In this document: positions 11,620-20,438 of the stretch, piece by piece
Layout of the letters: each line of letters starts with the position of its first letter
How positions within the stretch are numbered: position 1 is the first letter of the stretch
Assembly: GCA_037447655.1 (NCBI GenBank)
Contig: JBBHKE010002582.1
Span: 229,802-293,801, forward strand
DNA from: Zygnema cylindricum
Lineage: Eukaryota > Streptophyta > Zygnematophyceae > Zygnematales > Zygnemataceae
Length of the DNA: 64,000 bases
Reading direction: 5' to 3'
Translations under genes and position numbers: made by a program
Notes under the pieces: generated by a model
Told to the model about the DNA's origin: nothing
Database searches by the model: none
What the model saw: only the letters and a program-made list of their open reading frames with translations

Positions 11620-12240
11620 GATCAGATTCATACTGATCTAGGACATTATGGTACTAAACGGACTTTGAGTTTGGTACAGGCACGTTATTGGTGGCCAGTC
11701 ATGCAGGCAGTCGTTGCGGCCGTGTTACAAGGATGTAGCACATGTGACCGGTTGCGGACCTCCTTCTCAAACCGTCAGACTACACTTTAACCTTTGCCTA
11801 TCCAAGGTCTTTTCTACAGGTGGTCGTGTGATCAGGCAGGTCCTTTTCCTGTCTCGCGAAGGGGCAAGCAATACCTTATGATCATGATCGAGAATTTCAG
11901 CAAATGGGTGGAAGTTGTGGCCCTCCCTCACAAAACTGCCAAACTCACCACCGCTGCTTTCAAGGAACATGTGCCCCTCCGATATGGAGCTCCAGCAGAA
12001 GTCCTTATGGGGACCGAGTTTCGAGGCGAATTTCAGGAAATGCTAGACGAGGCGTTGATCGATCACCGCCGAACAAGTTGAGATCATCCCCAAGCAGACG
12101 GTTTGGCTGAGAGGGCGGTGGGAACATTTAAGCGAGCTCTACATAAACATTGCTTAGAGAAACAGATTACTGTGTGGATAATCTTTGGGTATTTGTCGGG
12201 TTATCGTGTCCGCAGGCCAACTTAGCAAATTCCAGCCCCT
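11620..12240 (+). pseudogene. Gypsy integrase
   Basis: The zinc-binding HHCC part is at about 11640-11760: DLGHYGTKRTLSLVQARYWW, then CSTCDRL. The catalytic core frame 11794-12081 has the first acidic motif (SCDQAGPFPVSRRGKQYL). The second block reads LMGTEFRGEF, lacking the usual Asp before G-T-E-F. After a TGA near 12080, the third block (HPQADGLAERAVGTFKRAL) keeps the Glu. Stops occur near 11790, 12080 and 12220. Integrase inserts the cDNA into host chromatin. Confidence 0.88.
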
Positions 12241-12296
12241 ATTATGTTATTTTGTCTACGCCACGCCGATGAAATACAGAAAGCGCTAGTTTTCCA

Positions 12297-12875
12297 TTGC
12301 CACTTATGTCTTATTCTCTTTTTTTGGAAGAACTAACCAACCGAGCTTTGCTTTTTGCTAGGGAAATTCCAATGGCCTTTGAAAACTTGCAGATTGCTCA
12401 ACATCCCGACTCTTTACGGTTTGCAACAACTCGCAGCCGCAGTTACCGGCCACAACAAAAACCCTATCGGGTGGGGGACTATGTATATTTGCGTCGGCAA
12501 ACATTTGACACACTTGACACGGATGTCTCGTCTCACATATTGAGGATCACCAAAATCGACTCCAATGGATTATTAAGCCTACAAGGGGCCGACACGCGGA
12601 CTTTGCAAGAACATTCAAAAAATTGTGCTCCCTGCTACCTACCTGATCTCTCTCACAGTATGGATCCGTGGCGGATGCCGATTACCGAGGCCACCGAGTG
12701 TCAGTTAAGTTGGCGGTCTGACGCAGAAACGACGATGCTTCTCTACGACTATTGCAATATAGGATTTCACATGGAGTGCTTGGTCCCACCTTTGCACGCT
12801 ATTTTCCGGCTGGAAAGTGGTTTTGCCATGGATGTCGCGACCTACCGGTTGTCCTTCCCACCTCCTCTGCAAGCT
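12297..12875 (+). pseudogene. Integrase C-terminal tail with PHD finger
   Basis: Frame 12297-13067 begins in the integrase tail. PYRVGDYVYLRRQTFDTL is the GPY/F-like beta-barrel block, and NCAPCYLPDL follows. From 12699 a PHD-type zinc finger follows: Cys, a Ser where the second Cys belongs, TTMLLYDYCNIGFHMECL (third Cys now Tyr), then PPL. The last ligands, GKWFCHGC, are found in another frame at about 12811-12835, so a one-base deletion in the T-run near 12802 broke the finger. PHD fingers read histone H3 tails. In this position it would be expected to steer integration, as chromodomains do in chromoviruses. Confidence 0.75.
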
Positions 12876-14056
12876 AAGGAGCTAGGGGAGGGGGGATTCC
12901 ATCCTTTTTCCCTCTCTACTTTCCAAACTTGTCGTTGTACTTTTATTTGTTTGTTTGTTTTCTTGAGCCGATTCATTAATATTTCTAATGTTATATATTC
13001 TTTGCCCTTTGGTTTTGGCATACATATGTGCGGTCCATACATTCTTGGCAACGCTTACTGGGTGTGATGCATGTCATTTCACGGTGGTTTGCTCATGCAC
13101 GACAGCTGTCATGCCACGAGATGTCAACAAGTATTATAGTGGATTCTTATACTAATTGGGGTATAAGGAATATTACATGTCGGTGGCGGAGTGTTCAATT
13201 AAAGATACAGACAGAATTGAGGTCGTACCATGTTACCTGCATGAAATCAGATTGCGGTACGGCATAGGATTTCGCAAATTTGAACGGCTCCAAGCCTGAC
13301 ATCTTATGGACTCAAACAATTACATACATGACACATGTCCAAGTCGTGAACCCTTGGAGGTTCATGCATTATTTTTTTAGCGTAGGGAGGGTTTTCATCC
13401 TCGAGGTGAAGATGAAAGGCTTCCCGAGGCGGCCACGTAGCAGCCACCTCTAGAAACTGGCAGCGTTTGTACATAGAAAGCAGCTTGCTCAAAGACATAT
13501 AGAAATTAGTGTAGCCGTACGATAGGTGACAGCATAGGATAAAGGCCATATGGTCGCGTAGGATTAGTTGCAAATTACAGCACGGGAATCCAACATTGGA
13601 GAGTTGTCTTTATCTGGCAATCTTCATTCTCAGGATTTGTCGCACCTCTTTTTTGTTTTCAGTTAGCATTCCTCTGCGAGATATTTAGTATCGGTTGGTT
13701 GTTGAGTTAGGGTTTCTCTTTCTGGATCCTTAGTCTCTGGCTAGCTTTGTCTCTAAGCTTTCTTCAGCTCTCTTTTCTGTACTAAGTCCTTACCTAATTT
13801 ACCGGCGCAAGCTAGCCTGCAAGGTTTCCCTCCAAACTGTGTCTCACTTGCCGTGCTCTACGAATTCTGGAGTGTGAATCTTGTGTGTATTATTGTTGTT
13901 GCGTGGTTTCTGTCGTTTGTCTCCTTTTTCTTCTGACTTTGGGAGTGCCGGTTCTCGAAGGTCTCATCCAGTTAGGGAGAGTCTGCTGTTTGCTAGTTAA
14001 ACTCTTGTAGGGAATATTGAAGACTTCAGGGACTAGTGGTTATTGTCGCAAATATA
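12876..14056 (+). repeat. Polypurine tract and 3' LTR of the gypsy element
   Basis: A purine run ending in GGGGAGGGGGG (about 12884-12895) is the likely second-strand primer. Sequence matching the 5' LTR begins at TGAAATCAG (13242-13243) and is near-identical to about 13800, then patchy to about 14048. The 345 bp between the purine run and 13242 are absent at the left end but reappear at 14057-14275. The true LTR may therefore start at about 12897, with the left LTR truncated. The end points are not settled. Confidence 0.55.
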
Positions 14057-14275
14057 GAATTCCATCCTTTTTCCCTCTCTACCTACCAAACTTGTCGTTG
14101 TACTTTTATTTTTTTGTTTGTTTTCTTGAGCCGATTCATTAATATTTTTTGATGTTATATATTCTTTGCCCTTTGGTTTTGGCATACATATGTGCGGTCC
14201 ATACATTTTTGGCAACGCTAATAAGGTGTGATGCATGTCATTTCACGGTTGTATGCTCATGCACGACACTTGTCT
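14057..14275 (+). repeat. Second copy of the gypsy U3-like segment
   Basis: Matches 12894-13112 over about 215 bp, starting ATTCCATCC and including the stretch GAGCCGATTCATTAATATTT, with few differences. It ends abruptly at about 14275, where the LTR tail of copia C1 begins. It could be the start of a tandem LTR cut off by C1, or a duplication. Confidence 0.6.
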
Positions 14276-14355
14276 TCTCATATAGAGAGTTGTTTTCTTT
14301 AGCTTCCTATCTTGTAATTGGTCGATCCTATGGCCACTTTTTTTGAATCTCAACA

Positions 14356-14566
14356 TTGTAGATGTACGTGAAACGTGCGCTCGATATCCGGAATTGTGGT
14401 AAAATCCACACTAAAAACCTATATAAAATTGGACCTATTAGCGTAACATCTAAGATGGTGGCACAGTGGTAGTGCGTTCGCAGCTTAAGTGAAAGGTCCC
14501 AGGGTCAATTCCTGGCCGGCTCATCATGCCTTTAATTGGGATCGTCCATTCTATCCCCCGATTCTA
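14356..14566 (+). mobile_element. tRNA-derived (SINE-like) insertion at the LTR/primer-site boundary of C1
   Basis: In C3 the LTR end GAATCTCAACA is followed directly by the primer-binding site at 20439. In C1 about 210 bp of unrelated sequence lie between them, flanked on the left by GAATCTCAACA and on the right by GAATCTTAACA. The near-identical flanks look like a target-site duplication. The insert contains a folded tRNA-like segment (14452-14522) with extra sequence on both sides, as in tRNA-derived retroposons. There is no clear A-tail. Confidence 0.6.
14452..14522 (+). ncRNA. tRNA-like segment (pol III A and B boxes), probably tRNA-Lys-derived
   Basis: A-box TGGCACAGTGG and B-box-like GGGTCAATTCC. 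D-stem GCAC/GTGC, anticodon stem TTCGC/GTGAA with a seven-base loop whose central triplet would be CTT, and T-stem CCAGG/CCTGG with a seven-base loop all pair. The acceptor stem pairs at only about five of seven positions and position 33 is not T, so this is a tRNA-derived repeat head rather than a working tRNA gene. Confidence 0.6.
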
Positions 14567-16661
14567 GGAATCTTAACAAGTATCAAAGCTTTAGGTAGAA
14601 TTACAGACATCCAGAAATTTAATGGTAGGAATTATTAAATGTGGAAAGCTAATATGACCCGAATTCTAAAATTTAAAAATTATTGAGGTATTGTAGCACG
14701 CACTGAACATAAACCTACTGAAGCCTAGAAGGCATGATATGATAAAAAGGAAGAAGAGGCAGCGACATTTATTTTTAAAGCAGTGGAAGATTGTCAACTT
14801 TTAGACATAGTTGAGTTGGATAAACCTAAGGCTATGTGGGATAAACTAAAGACTGTACATGAGCGTACTAATCTGTCCAATATTATGCAATAAAAAACCT
14901 AATTGCTAGACTTTAGTATGGAGAGTGGAGATACTATAGAAACCCATATCAATAGACTAAAAGAGCTTAAGTTACAATTAGCCGTAGTCGGCACAAAACT
15001 AATTGATGATGATTTGATCCTCACACTGATTAGGTCATTACCATCACAGTATGCTATGATGATCACGGCTTTGAAAAGTCAACCTACTATAGACTTTGAT
15101 GCAGTATGTCAGCATTTTCATTCAAGAAGAAGTTGAAATTAAAAAAAATGAGGAAAAAGAGTCAGAAGCAGCTATTTATGCCCAAGGCAAACAATAAGTA
15201 AAACGTATTGAGTTAGTAAATCATAAATGGGGGAAAACTAATCGCTCTAGGATATCTGGAAGATAATCTTTTTGCTCTACGTTTGAATGATGAAGATGCA
15301 CAGATGAATTTCAGGAAAGAAACACAAACTTTGGAGCTATGGCATCAGCGATTTGGTCATCTAGGAGAGCAAAATCTCAAACAACTCATCGAAAAAAAAG
15401 ATGGTCAAAGGAATTGACGACGTCAACCCCAAATAAAACCTTAAGACACCACGTACTCCAGTCATAGAACCTGAAGTGGAGCCTTCGTCATCCATGCAAA
15501 ATTCCATTCCAGTTCTGACTTCCGTCATCCCGAGTGGAACATCAACTTTTCAGTCTTTACCTGAGGAGAACATCAACTTTTCAGTCTTTACCAGAGGAGA
15601 AGTTACCGACACTACAACCTTCGCAAAGTACAACCCTCTCCGAATCCGATCCAACAATCGAGATTGAAGGTAACCCCTCAAAGAGTCTCTAATCGAATAC
15701 GTGCTAAACCAGAACTACCCATTGAAGAAACGAGAGATGTGGGTTTAGCATATTGTTTAATGGCGGCAAAGGGGGAACCGCAAACCTTTCATGAAGCTTT
15801 GGTGAGTTCTAATTCTCATAAATAGAAAGAGGTAATAGAATTATAATATGACTCACTAATCAAAAACAAAACTTGGACCTTAATAGAACGCCCAGAAGAG
15901 AAAAACATTGTGGGGTGTAAATGGGTCTTTAAGATTAAGACGAAGTCAGATAGGTCAGTGGAAAGATATAAAGCAAGGTTGGTAGCAAAAGGGTATTCCC
16001 AAGAAGAGGGGGTTGATAACACTAAGACTTTCTCACCAATAGTGAAGATTAATAGTCTTAGAATTTTAATAACCTTAGGGGCAACAACCTTAGGGGCAAC
16101 AGAAGGTATGCAGATGAATCAACTACATATCAAAATTTCATTCCTAAATGGGGATTTAGAGGAAGAAGTCTACATGGAACAACCAGAGGGCATGATAAAA
16201 CCAGGAAAAAAATACATGGTGTGTAAACTACACAGATCTATATATGGTCTAAAACAAAGTCTTAGGTGTTGGAACATCAAAGTTGACACCGAAATAAGAA
16301 AAAATGGCTTTGAGAGATGTTAGACAGACAAAGCAGTTTACACTATTGGGGAAGACAAAAACTTAGTGATTGTCTCAATTTATGTCGATGACATGAGTTT
16401 GTTTGGTTATCTGTCAGCCGATATTGAAAAGGTCAAAGGGTTCTTAAATAGCAAATTTCAGACGACTGGCCTTTGAGAGTTTTGTACCTTCTTGGTATAG
16501 AAATCAAAAATGATGATTATACAATTTCCATGAACCAACAGAAATATGCAAGAGAAGTATTAAAACGCTTTGGTATGGAATAATATATTCCTCTATCAAC
16601 ACCTTTAGACCCGAGTCAAAAGCTTACGAAGAACATAGGTCCTAAGTCAAGGTTTGAAAAA

Positions 16662-16671
16662 NNNNNNNNNN
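16662..16671. other. Assembly gap (10 N)
   Basis: Ten N between the end of C1's RT and a point inside C2's Gag. C1 and C2 are similar copies of one family, so the gap sits where reads would be hard to place. The true distance and order here are uncertain. Confidence 0.99.
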
Positions 16672-16744
16672 GTGTATCGGAATCCAAAAAGATTGAGTTG
16701 ATACACATTTTCAACACATAGTTGAGTTAGAAAAACCTAAGGCT

Positions 16745-17971
16745 ATGTGGGATAAATTAAGGACTGTACATGAGCGTACTAATCCGTCCAATATTATGCA
16801 ATTAAAAAACAAATTGCTGGACTTTAGTATGGAGAGTGGAGATACTATGGAAACCCATATAAATAGACTGAAAGAGCTAAAGTTACAGCTAGCCGCAGTC
16901 GGCACAACACTGAATGATGATGATTTGATCCTTACACTGTTTAGGTCATTACCATCACATTATGTTATGATGATCACAGCTTTAAAAAGTCAACCTACCT
17001 TAGACTTTGATGCAGTATGTCAACATTTCATTCAGGAAGAAGTTGAAATCAAAAGAAATGAGGAAAAAGAGTCAGATTCAGCTCTTTATGTCAAAGGCAA
17101 ACAGTCAATAAAACGCACTGAGTCAGTAATTGCTTGTGCTATATGTGGGAAAACCAATCATCAAACTACTGACTGTAGATTTAAAAAGAAAGAAACTGAA
17201 AACTTCAGGAAAAAGATTATTTGTTACAGTTGTGGAAAACCCGGTCATAAGTCTTCAGTTTGTCGAAGTAAAGACAGAAACAGACAGAACAATCCATCAT
17301 TTGCCATGATCATTCACGATGAGACTAAACTTTTTCTCACACAGTCAAATGCTCAGAAAAGTAAACGAATTATAGATTCTGGAGCATCTCATCATATGTG
17401 TAACGACAAGTCCATTTTTACTTCTATCAAGGCTTTACAAAATCTTCGACGAATTGTACTGGCAGATGATAAGATTCTAGAGACCAGTTTAATAGGCGAG
17501 GTTAAGTTACAGCTATACTGTGATACTGGTAGTCATGAAGGGCATTTAAAAGATGTTTTATACTTACTAGGTTTAAAGCATAACCTTTTAAGTGTTATGC
17601 ATGCTGTGAAGAGTGGATTAAAAATCGAATTTGAGAAAAAGAAAAGTGTACAGTGTGAAATCAAAAGTGAGGGGAAGCTAATCGCTCTTGGATATTCGGA
17701 AGGGAATCTTTTTGTTCTACGTTTGGATGATGAAGATGCACAGATGAATTTCAGCAAAGAAGCGGAGACTTTGGAGCTATGGCATCAACGATTTGGTCAT
17801 CTTGGAGAGCAGAATCTCAAACGACTCATCGAAAAGAAGATGGTCCCAGGACTTGAGGACGTCAACGCCAAAAACAATCTTAAGGTGTGTCAAGGATGCG
17901 CTCAAGGTACTTTAAGCAGAGAAAATGAAGTGGAGCTTGCGTCATCGACCCCAATTTCCATTCCAACATAA
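16745..17971 (+). CDS. C2 Gag-protease open frame (408 aa)
   Basis: An uninterrupted frame encoding the UBN2-type Gag (KNKLLDFSMESGDTMETHIN), two zinc knuckles (CAICGKTNHQTTDC and CYSCGKPGHKSSVC), and the aspartic protease active site IIDSGASHHMC. The GAG-pre-integrase block follows (ELWHQRFGHLGEQNLKRLIE, ending VCQGCAQG). It then jumps in frame at 17906/17907 to what in C3 lies beyond the integrase, and stops at 17971. The 5' part of Gag is missing because of the gap. It is unusually intact for this window. Confidence 0.85.
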   Translation: MWDKLRTVHERTNPSNIMQLKNKLLDFSMESGDTMETHINRLKELKLQLAAVGTTLNDDDLILTLFRSLPSHYVMMITALKSQPTLDFDAVCQHFIQEEVEIKRNEEKESDSALYVKGKQSIKRTESVIACAICGKTNHQTTDCRFKKKETENFRKKIICYSCGKPGHKSSVCRSKDRNRQNNPSFAMIIHDETKLFLTQSNAQKSKRIIDSGASHHMCNDKSIFTSIKALQNLRRIVLADDKILETSLIGEVKLQLYCDTGSHEGHLKDVLYLLGLKHNLLSVMHAVKSGLKIEFEKKKSVQCEIKSEGKLIALGYSEGNLFVLRLDDEDAQMNFSKEAETLELWHQRFGHLGEQNLKRLIEKKMVPGLEDVNAKNNLKVCQGCAQGTLSRENEVELASSTPISIPT

Positions 17972-18001
17972 ACTTCCGTCATCCTCGGTGGAACATCAAC
18001 C

Positions 18002-19755
18002 TTGAAACCTTTACAAGCGGAGAAGTTACCGGCACCACAACCTTCGCAAATGACAACCTCTCCGAATCCGATACAACAATCGAGATTGAAGGTAACCCCT
18101 CAAGGAGTATCTAATCGGATACGTGCTAAACCAAAAAGACTTATTGAAGAAACGGGAGATGTGGGTTTAGCTTATTCTTTTATGGCGGCAGAGGGGGAAC
18201 CACAAACCTTTCATGAAGCTTTGGAGAGTTCTAATTCTCAGTAATGGAAAAAGGCAATAGAATTAGAATATGACTCATTGATCAAAAACAAAACTTGGAC
18301 CTTAGTGGAACGCCCATTAGAGAAAAACATTGTGGGTTGTAAATGGGTCTTTAAGATTAAAAAGAAGTCAGATGGGTCAATGGAAAGATATAAAGCGAGG
18401 TTAGTTGCTAAAGGGTATTCTCAAGAAGAGGGGGTTGATTACACTGAGACTTTCTCACCAGTAGTGAAATTTAAGAGTCTCAGAAGTTTGATTGCCTTAG
18501 GGGCAGCAGAGGGAATGCAGATGCATCAACTAGATATCAAAACTGCATTTCTTAATGGGGATTTAGAGGAAGAAGTCTACATGGAGCAACCAGAGGGCAT
18601 GATAGAACCAGGAAAAGAACACATGGTGTGTAAACTACATAAATCTTTATATGGTCTAAAACAAAGTCCTAAGTGTTGGAATATTAAACTTGACACCGAA
18701 ATGAGAAAAGAGGGCTTTGAGAGATGTCATACAGATAGAGCAGTTTACACTATTGGGGAAGACAAAAACTTAGTGATTATCTCAGTTTATGTCGATGACA
18801 TGAGTGTGTTTAATTATCTGTCATCCGAGATTGAAAAGGTCAAACGGTTCTTGAATAGCAAATTTGAAACGACTGATCTTGGAGAGTTAAGTTACCTTCT
18901 TGGTATAGAAATAAAAAATGATGCTTATACAGTTTCCTTGAATCAACAAAAATATGCAAAAGAAGTATTAAAACGTTTTGGTATGGAAGATTGTATTCCC
19001 GTATGAGCACCCTTAGACCCAAGTCAAAAGCTTACAAAGGAAATGGGTCCTAAGTCAGAGTTTGAGAAAGAACAGATGAAGCAAGTCCCTTACAAAGAGG
19101 CAGTGGGTAGCTTGATAAACTTAATGGTTGGCACACGCCCTGATTTAGCTACAGCTGTAGGCTCAGTTAGTCAATTCATGCAAAACCCAGGTCTAGAGCA
19201 TTGGTATGCAGTTAAGCGTATTTTACGTTATGTGAAAGGGACTGTAAATTACGGCCTATAATTCTTGAAGAACACCGGAGACATTGATTTTTCCGGCTAT
19301 GTTGATGCTGATTGGGGAGGCGACCTCGACACAAGGAGGAGCACTCCGTTTGGACTTTCACGTGTTCATGAGGACCTATAAGTTGGAGTTCGAAGCGTCA
19401 ATCTTCTGTGGCATTATGAAGCACGGAGGCGGAATACGTGGCGGCTACTCAGGCAGCAAGGGAAGCCATTTGGCTTCGCAACTTCTACTCTGAGATAGGG
19501 TTTGAACCCATAGAGGAGACTTTGATTCTAGCTGATAATCAGAGTAGCATTGCTTTGATGAAAAATCCAGTTTACCATGCAAGAACAAAACATATACACA
19601 TTCAGACACATTTTGTGAGAGAACAAGTTGAAAAGAAAGTTTTAAAGTTTGAGTTTGTTAGTTCAGCTCAACAAGCAGCAGATCACTTTACTAAAGCAAT
19701 TCCTCGAGATAAAATTGTTGTTTGTAATCAGCTTTCACAAGTTGGTCCTATTTAG
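18002..19755 (+). pseudogene. C2 reverse transcriptase and RNase H
   Basis: The linker frame 18002-18241 (QGVSNRIRAKPKRL) stops at TAA. The RT frame 18278-19006 has KWVFKIKKKSDGSMERYKAR, LDIKTAFLNGDLEEEVYMEQ, SLYGLKQSPKCWN and catalytic SVYVDDMSVF. After a stop, 19043-19261 has GSLINLMVGTRPDLATAVGS. RNase H follows as YVDADWGGDLDTRRST (about 19300), then, after a shift, VAATQAAREAIWL and LADNQSSIALMKNP (19438-19755), ending in the AADHFTKA block. Stops at 18242, 19004 and 19259 plus a shift near 19350 make it non-functional. Confidence 0.9.
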
Positions 19756-19798
19756 TGACGACAATTGATAGTATGCAGAAAATGACCCAGAGAGGGGG

Positions 19799-20438
19799 TG
19801 TTAAGATTTCTGCGTCCATTTTCAGCGAAGGACCAGAAAGTCAAACATGGTCAAAGTTACGTGAGAGAGATGTTACGTGAGAGAGAAGTCAATGTGACGT
19901 GAAAAATAATCAACCGAAGTCTTGTACGGTTGATTAGATGTAAAGTATGATTTGGTAGATGTCACGGTACAGTTCAAGGTACATTTTGAATAGACGTCAA
20001 ACATACTTTGCGTAGACGTCAAGTTTTGGGTGAAACTCACTCGCTTACTTGTACCGTACGGCAAGTCAAGTTGTTGCAGATTTTGAGTAAATGTCACGTA
20101 GTCAATTACGACCGTTGATTAAGGTTACGTAGGTCACAAGTTAAGATTGTACTCTTTTGCGTGATACAAAAGTAGCGTAGGACTAACGTCACCTACACAT
20201 ATCAAATGTACTCATGCTCACATTGAAAATTAATTAATCAACCTACTGAATGATTCTCTCCACAATTTTTTTTTTCCTGCTGCTAGTTTTGCAATGAGTG
20301 CTTATTTTGTCGTGTCATAATTTATCTTCCTTCTTTGTTCAGTAATTAAACCTTGCTTTCTCATACAGAGATTTGTTTTCCTTAGCTTCCTGTCTTGTAA
20401 TTGATCGATCCTATGGCCTCTTCTTCAGAATCTCAACA
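19799..20438 (+). repeat. LTR shared by copia C2 (3') and C3 (5')
   Basis: 640 bp, starting TGTTAAGATTTC and ending GAATCTCAACA, preceded by the C2 polypurine tract and followed by the C3 primer site. One LTR thus serves two elements, the usual result of LTR-LTR recombination in a tandem array. U3 carries a cluster of ACGT-core motifs (for example TAGACGTCAA twice, and GTTACGTGAGAGAGA in tandem at about 19857-19890) of the kind bound by bZIP factors. The Gag start codon (20412) lies inside this LTR. Confidence 0.88.

Larger units (their letters stand above)
4319..14275 (+). mobile_element. Decayed Ty3/gypsy element encoding a DNA methyltransferase and a PHD finger
   Basis: Flanking repeats (from 4319 and from 13242) share long near-identical stretches, for example around 4380-4890 and 13300-13800. 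Between them, in one orientation, are Gag, a CCHC knuckle, an aspartic protease, a C5-cytosine methyltransferase, RT with YIDD, RNase H, an HHCC/DDE integrase and a PHD finger. The RT-RNase H-integrase order identifies Ty3/gypsy. Frames are broken by many stops and shifts and several catalytic residues are lost, so this copy is dead. As recalled, retroelement-encoded cytosine methyltransferases have been reported in the charophyte Klebsormidium and in Symbiodinium, and similar polyproteins occur in volvocine algae. Confidence 0.85.
14276..16661 (+). mobile_element. Copia element C1 (partial, internally deleted)
   Basis: 14276-14355 matches the last 80 bp of the LTR at 19799-20438 and ends CTCAACA. 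After an insertion, Gag resumes at about 14579. Recognised parts are: Gag (IVELDKPKAMWDKLKT region, 14820-15136); the GAG-pre-integrase block near 15230-15420; and RT from about 15830 (GCKWVFKIKTKSD, LNGDLEEEVYMEQPEGM, SIYGLKQS, and YVDDMSLFGYL near 16381). Protease and integrase are missing through internal deletions, and stops and shifts are frequent. It breaks off at the N gap. Confidence 0.85.
16672..19798 (+). mobile_element. Copia element C2 internal region, integrase missing
   Basis: The best-preserved copy of the C family. It starts inside Gag just after the gap and runs through zinc knuckles, protease, GAG-pre-integrase, RT and RNase H. It ends in a polypurine tract (CAGAGAGGGGG, 19788-19798) next to the LTR at 19799. 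The integrase core present in C3 is absent. Confidence 0.9.

Noticed and set aside
14452-14522. A functional tRNA-Lys gene
   Set aside because: Acceptor stem is poorly paired, position 33 is not T, and it lies in a repeat insertion.
15400-15480. Splice-like loss of integrase in C1, as proposed for C2
   Set aside because: A donor-like AAG|GTGTGT exists at the left edge, but no AG acceptor fits the right edge; a plain deletion is simpler.
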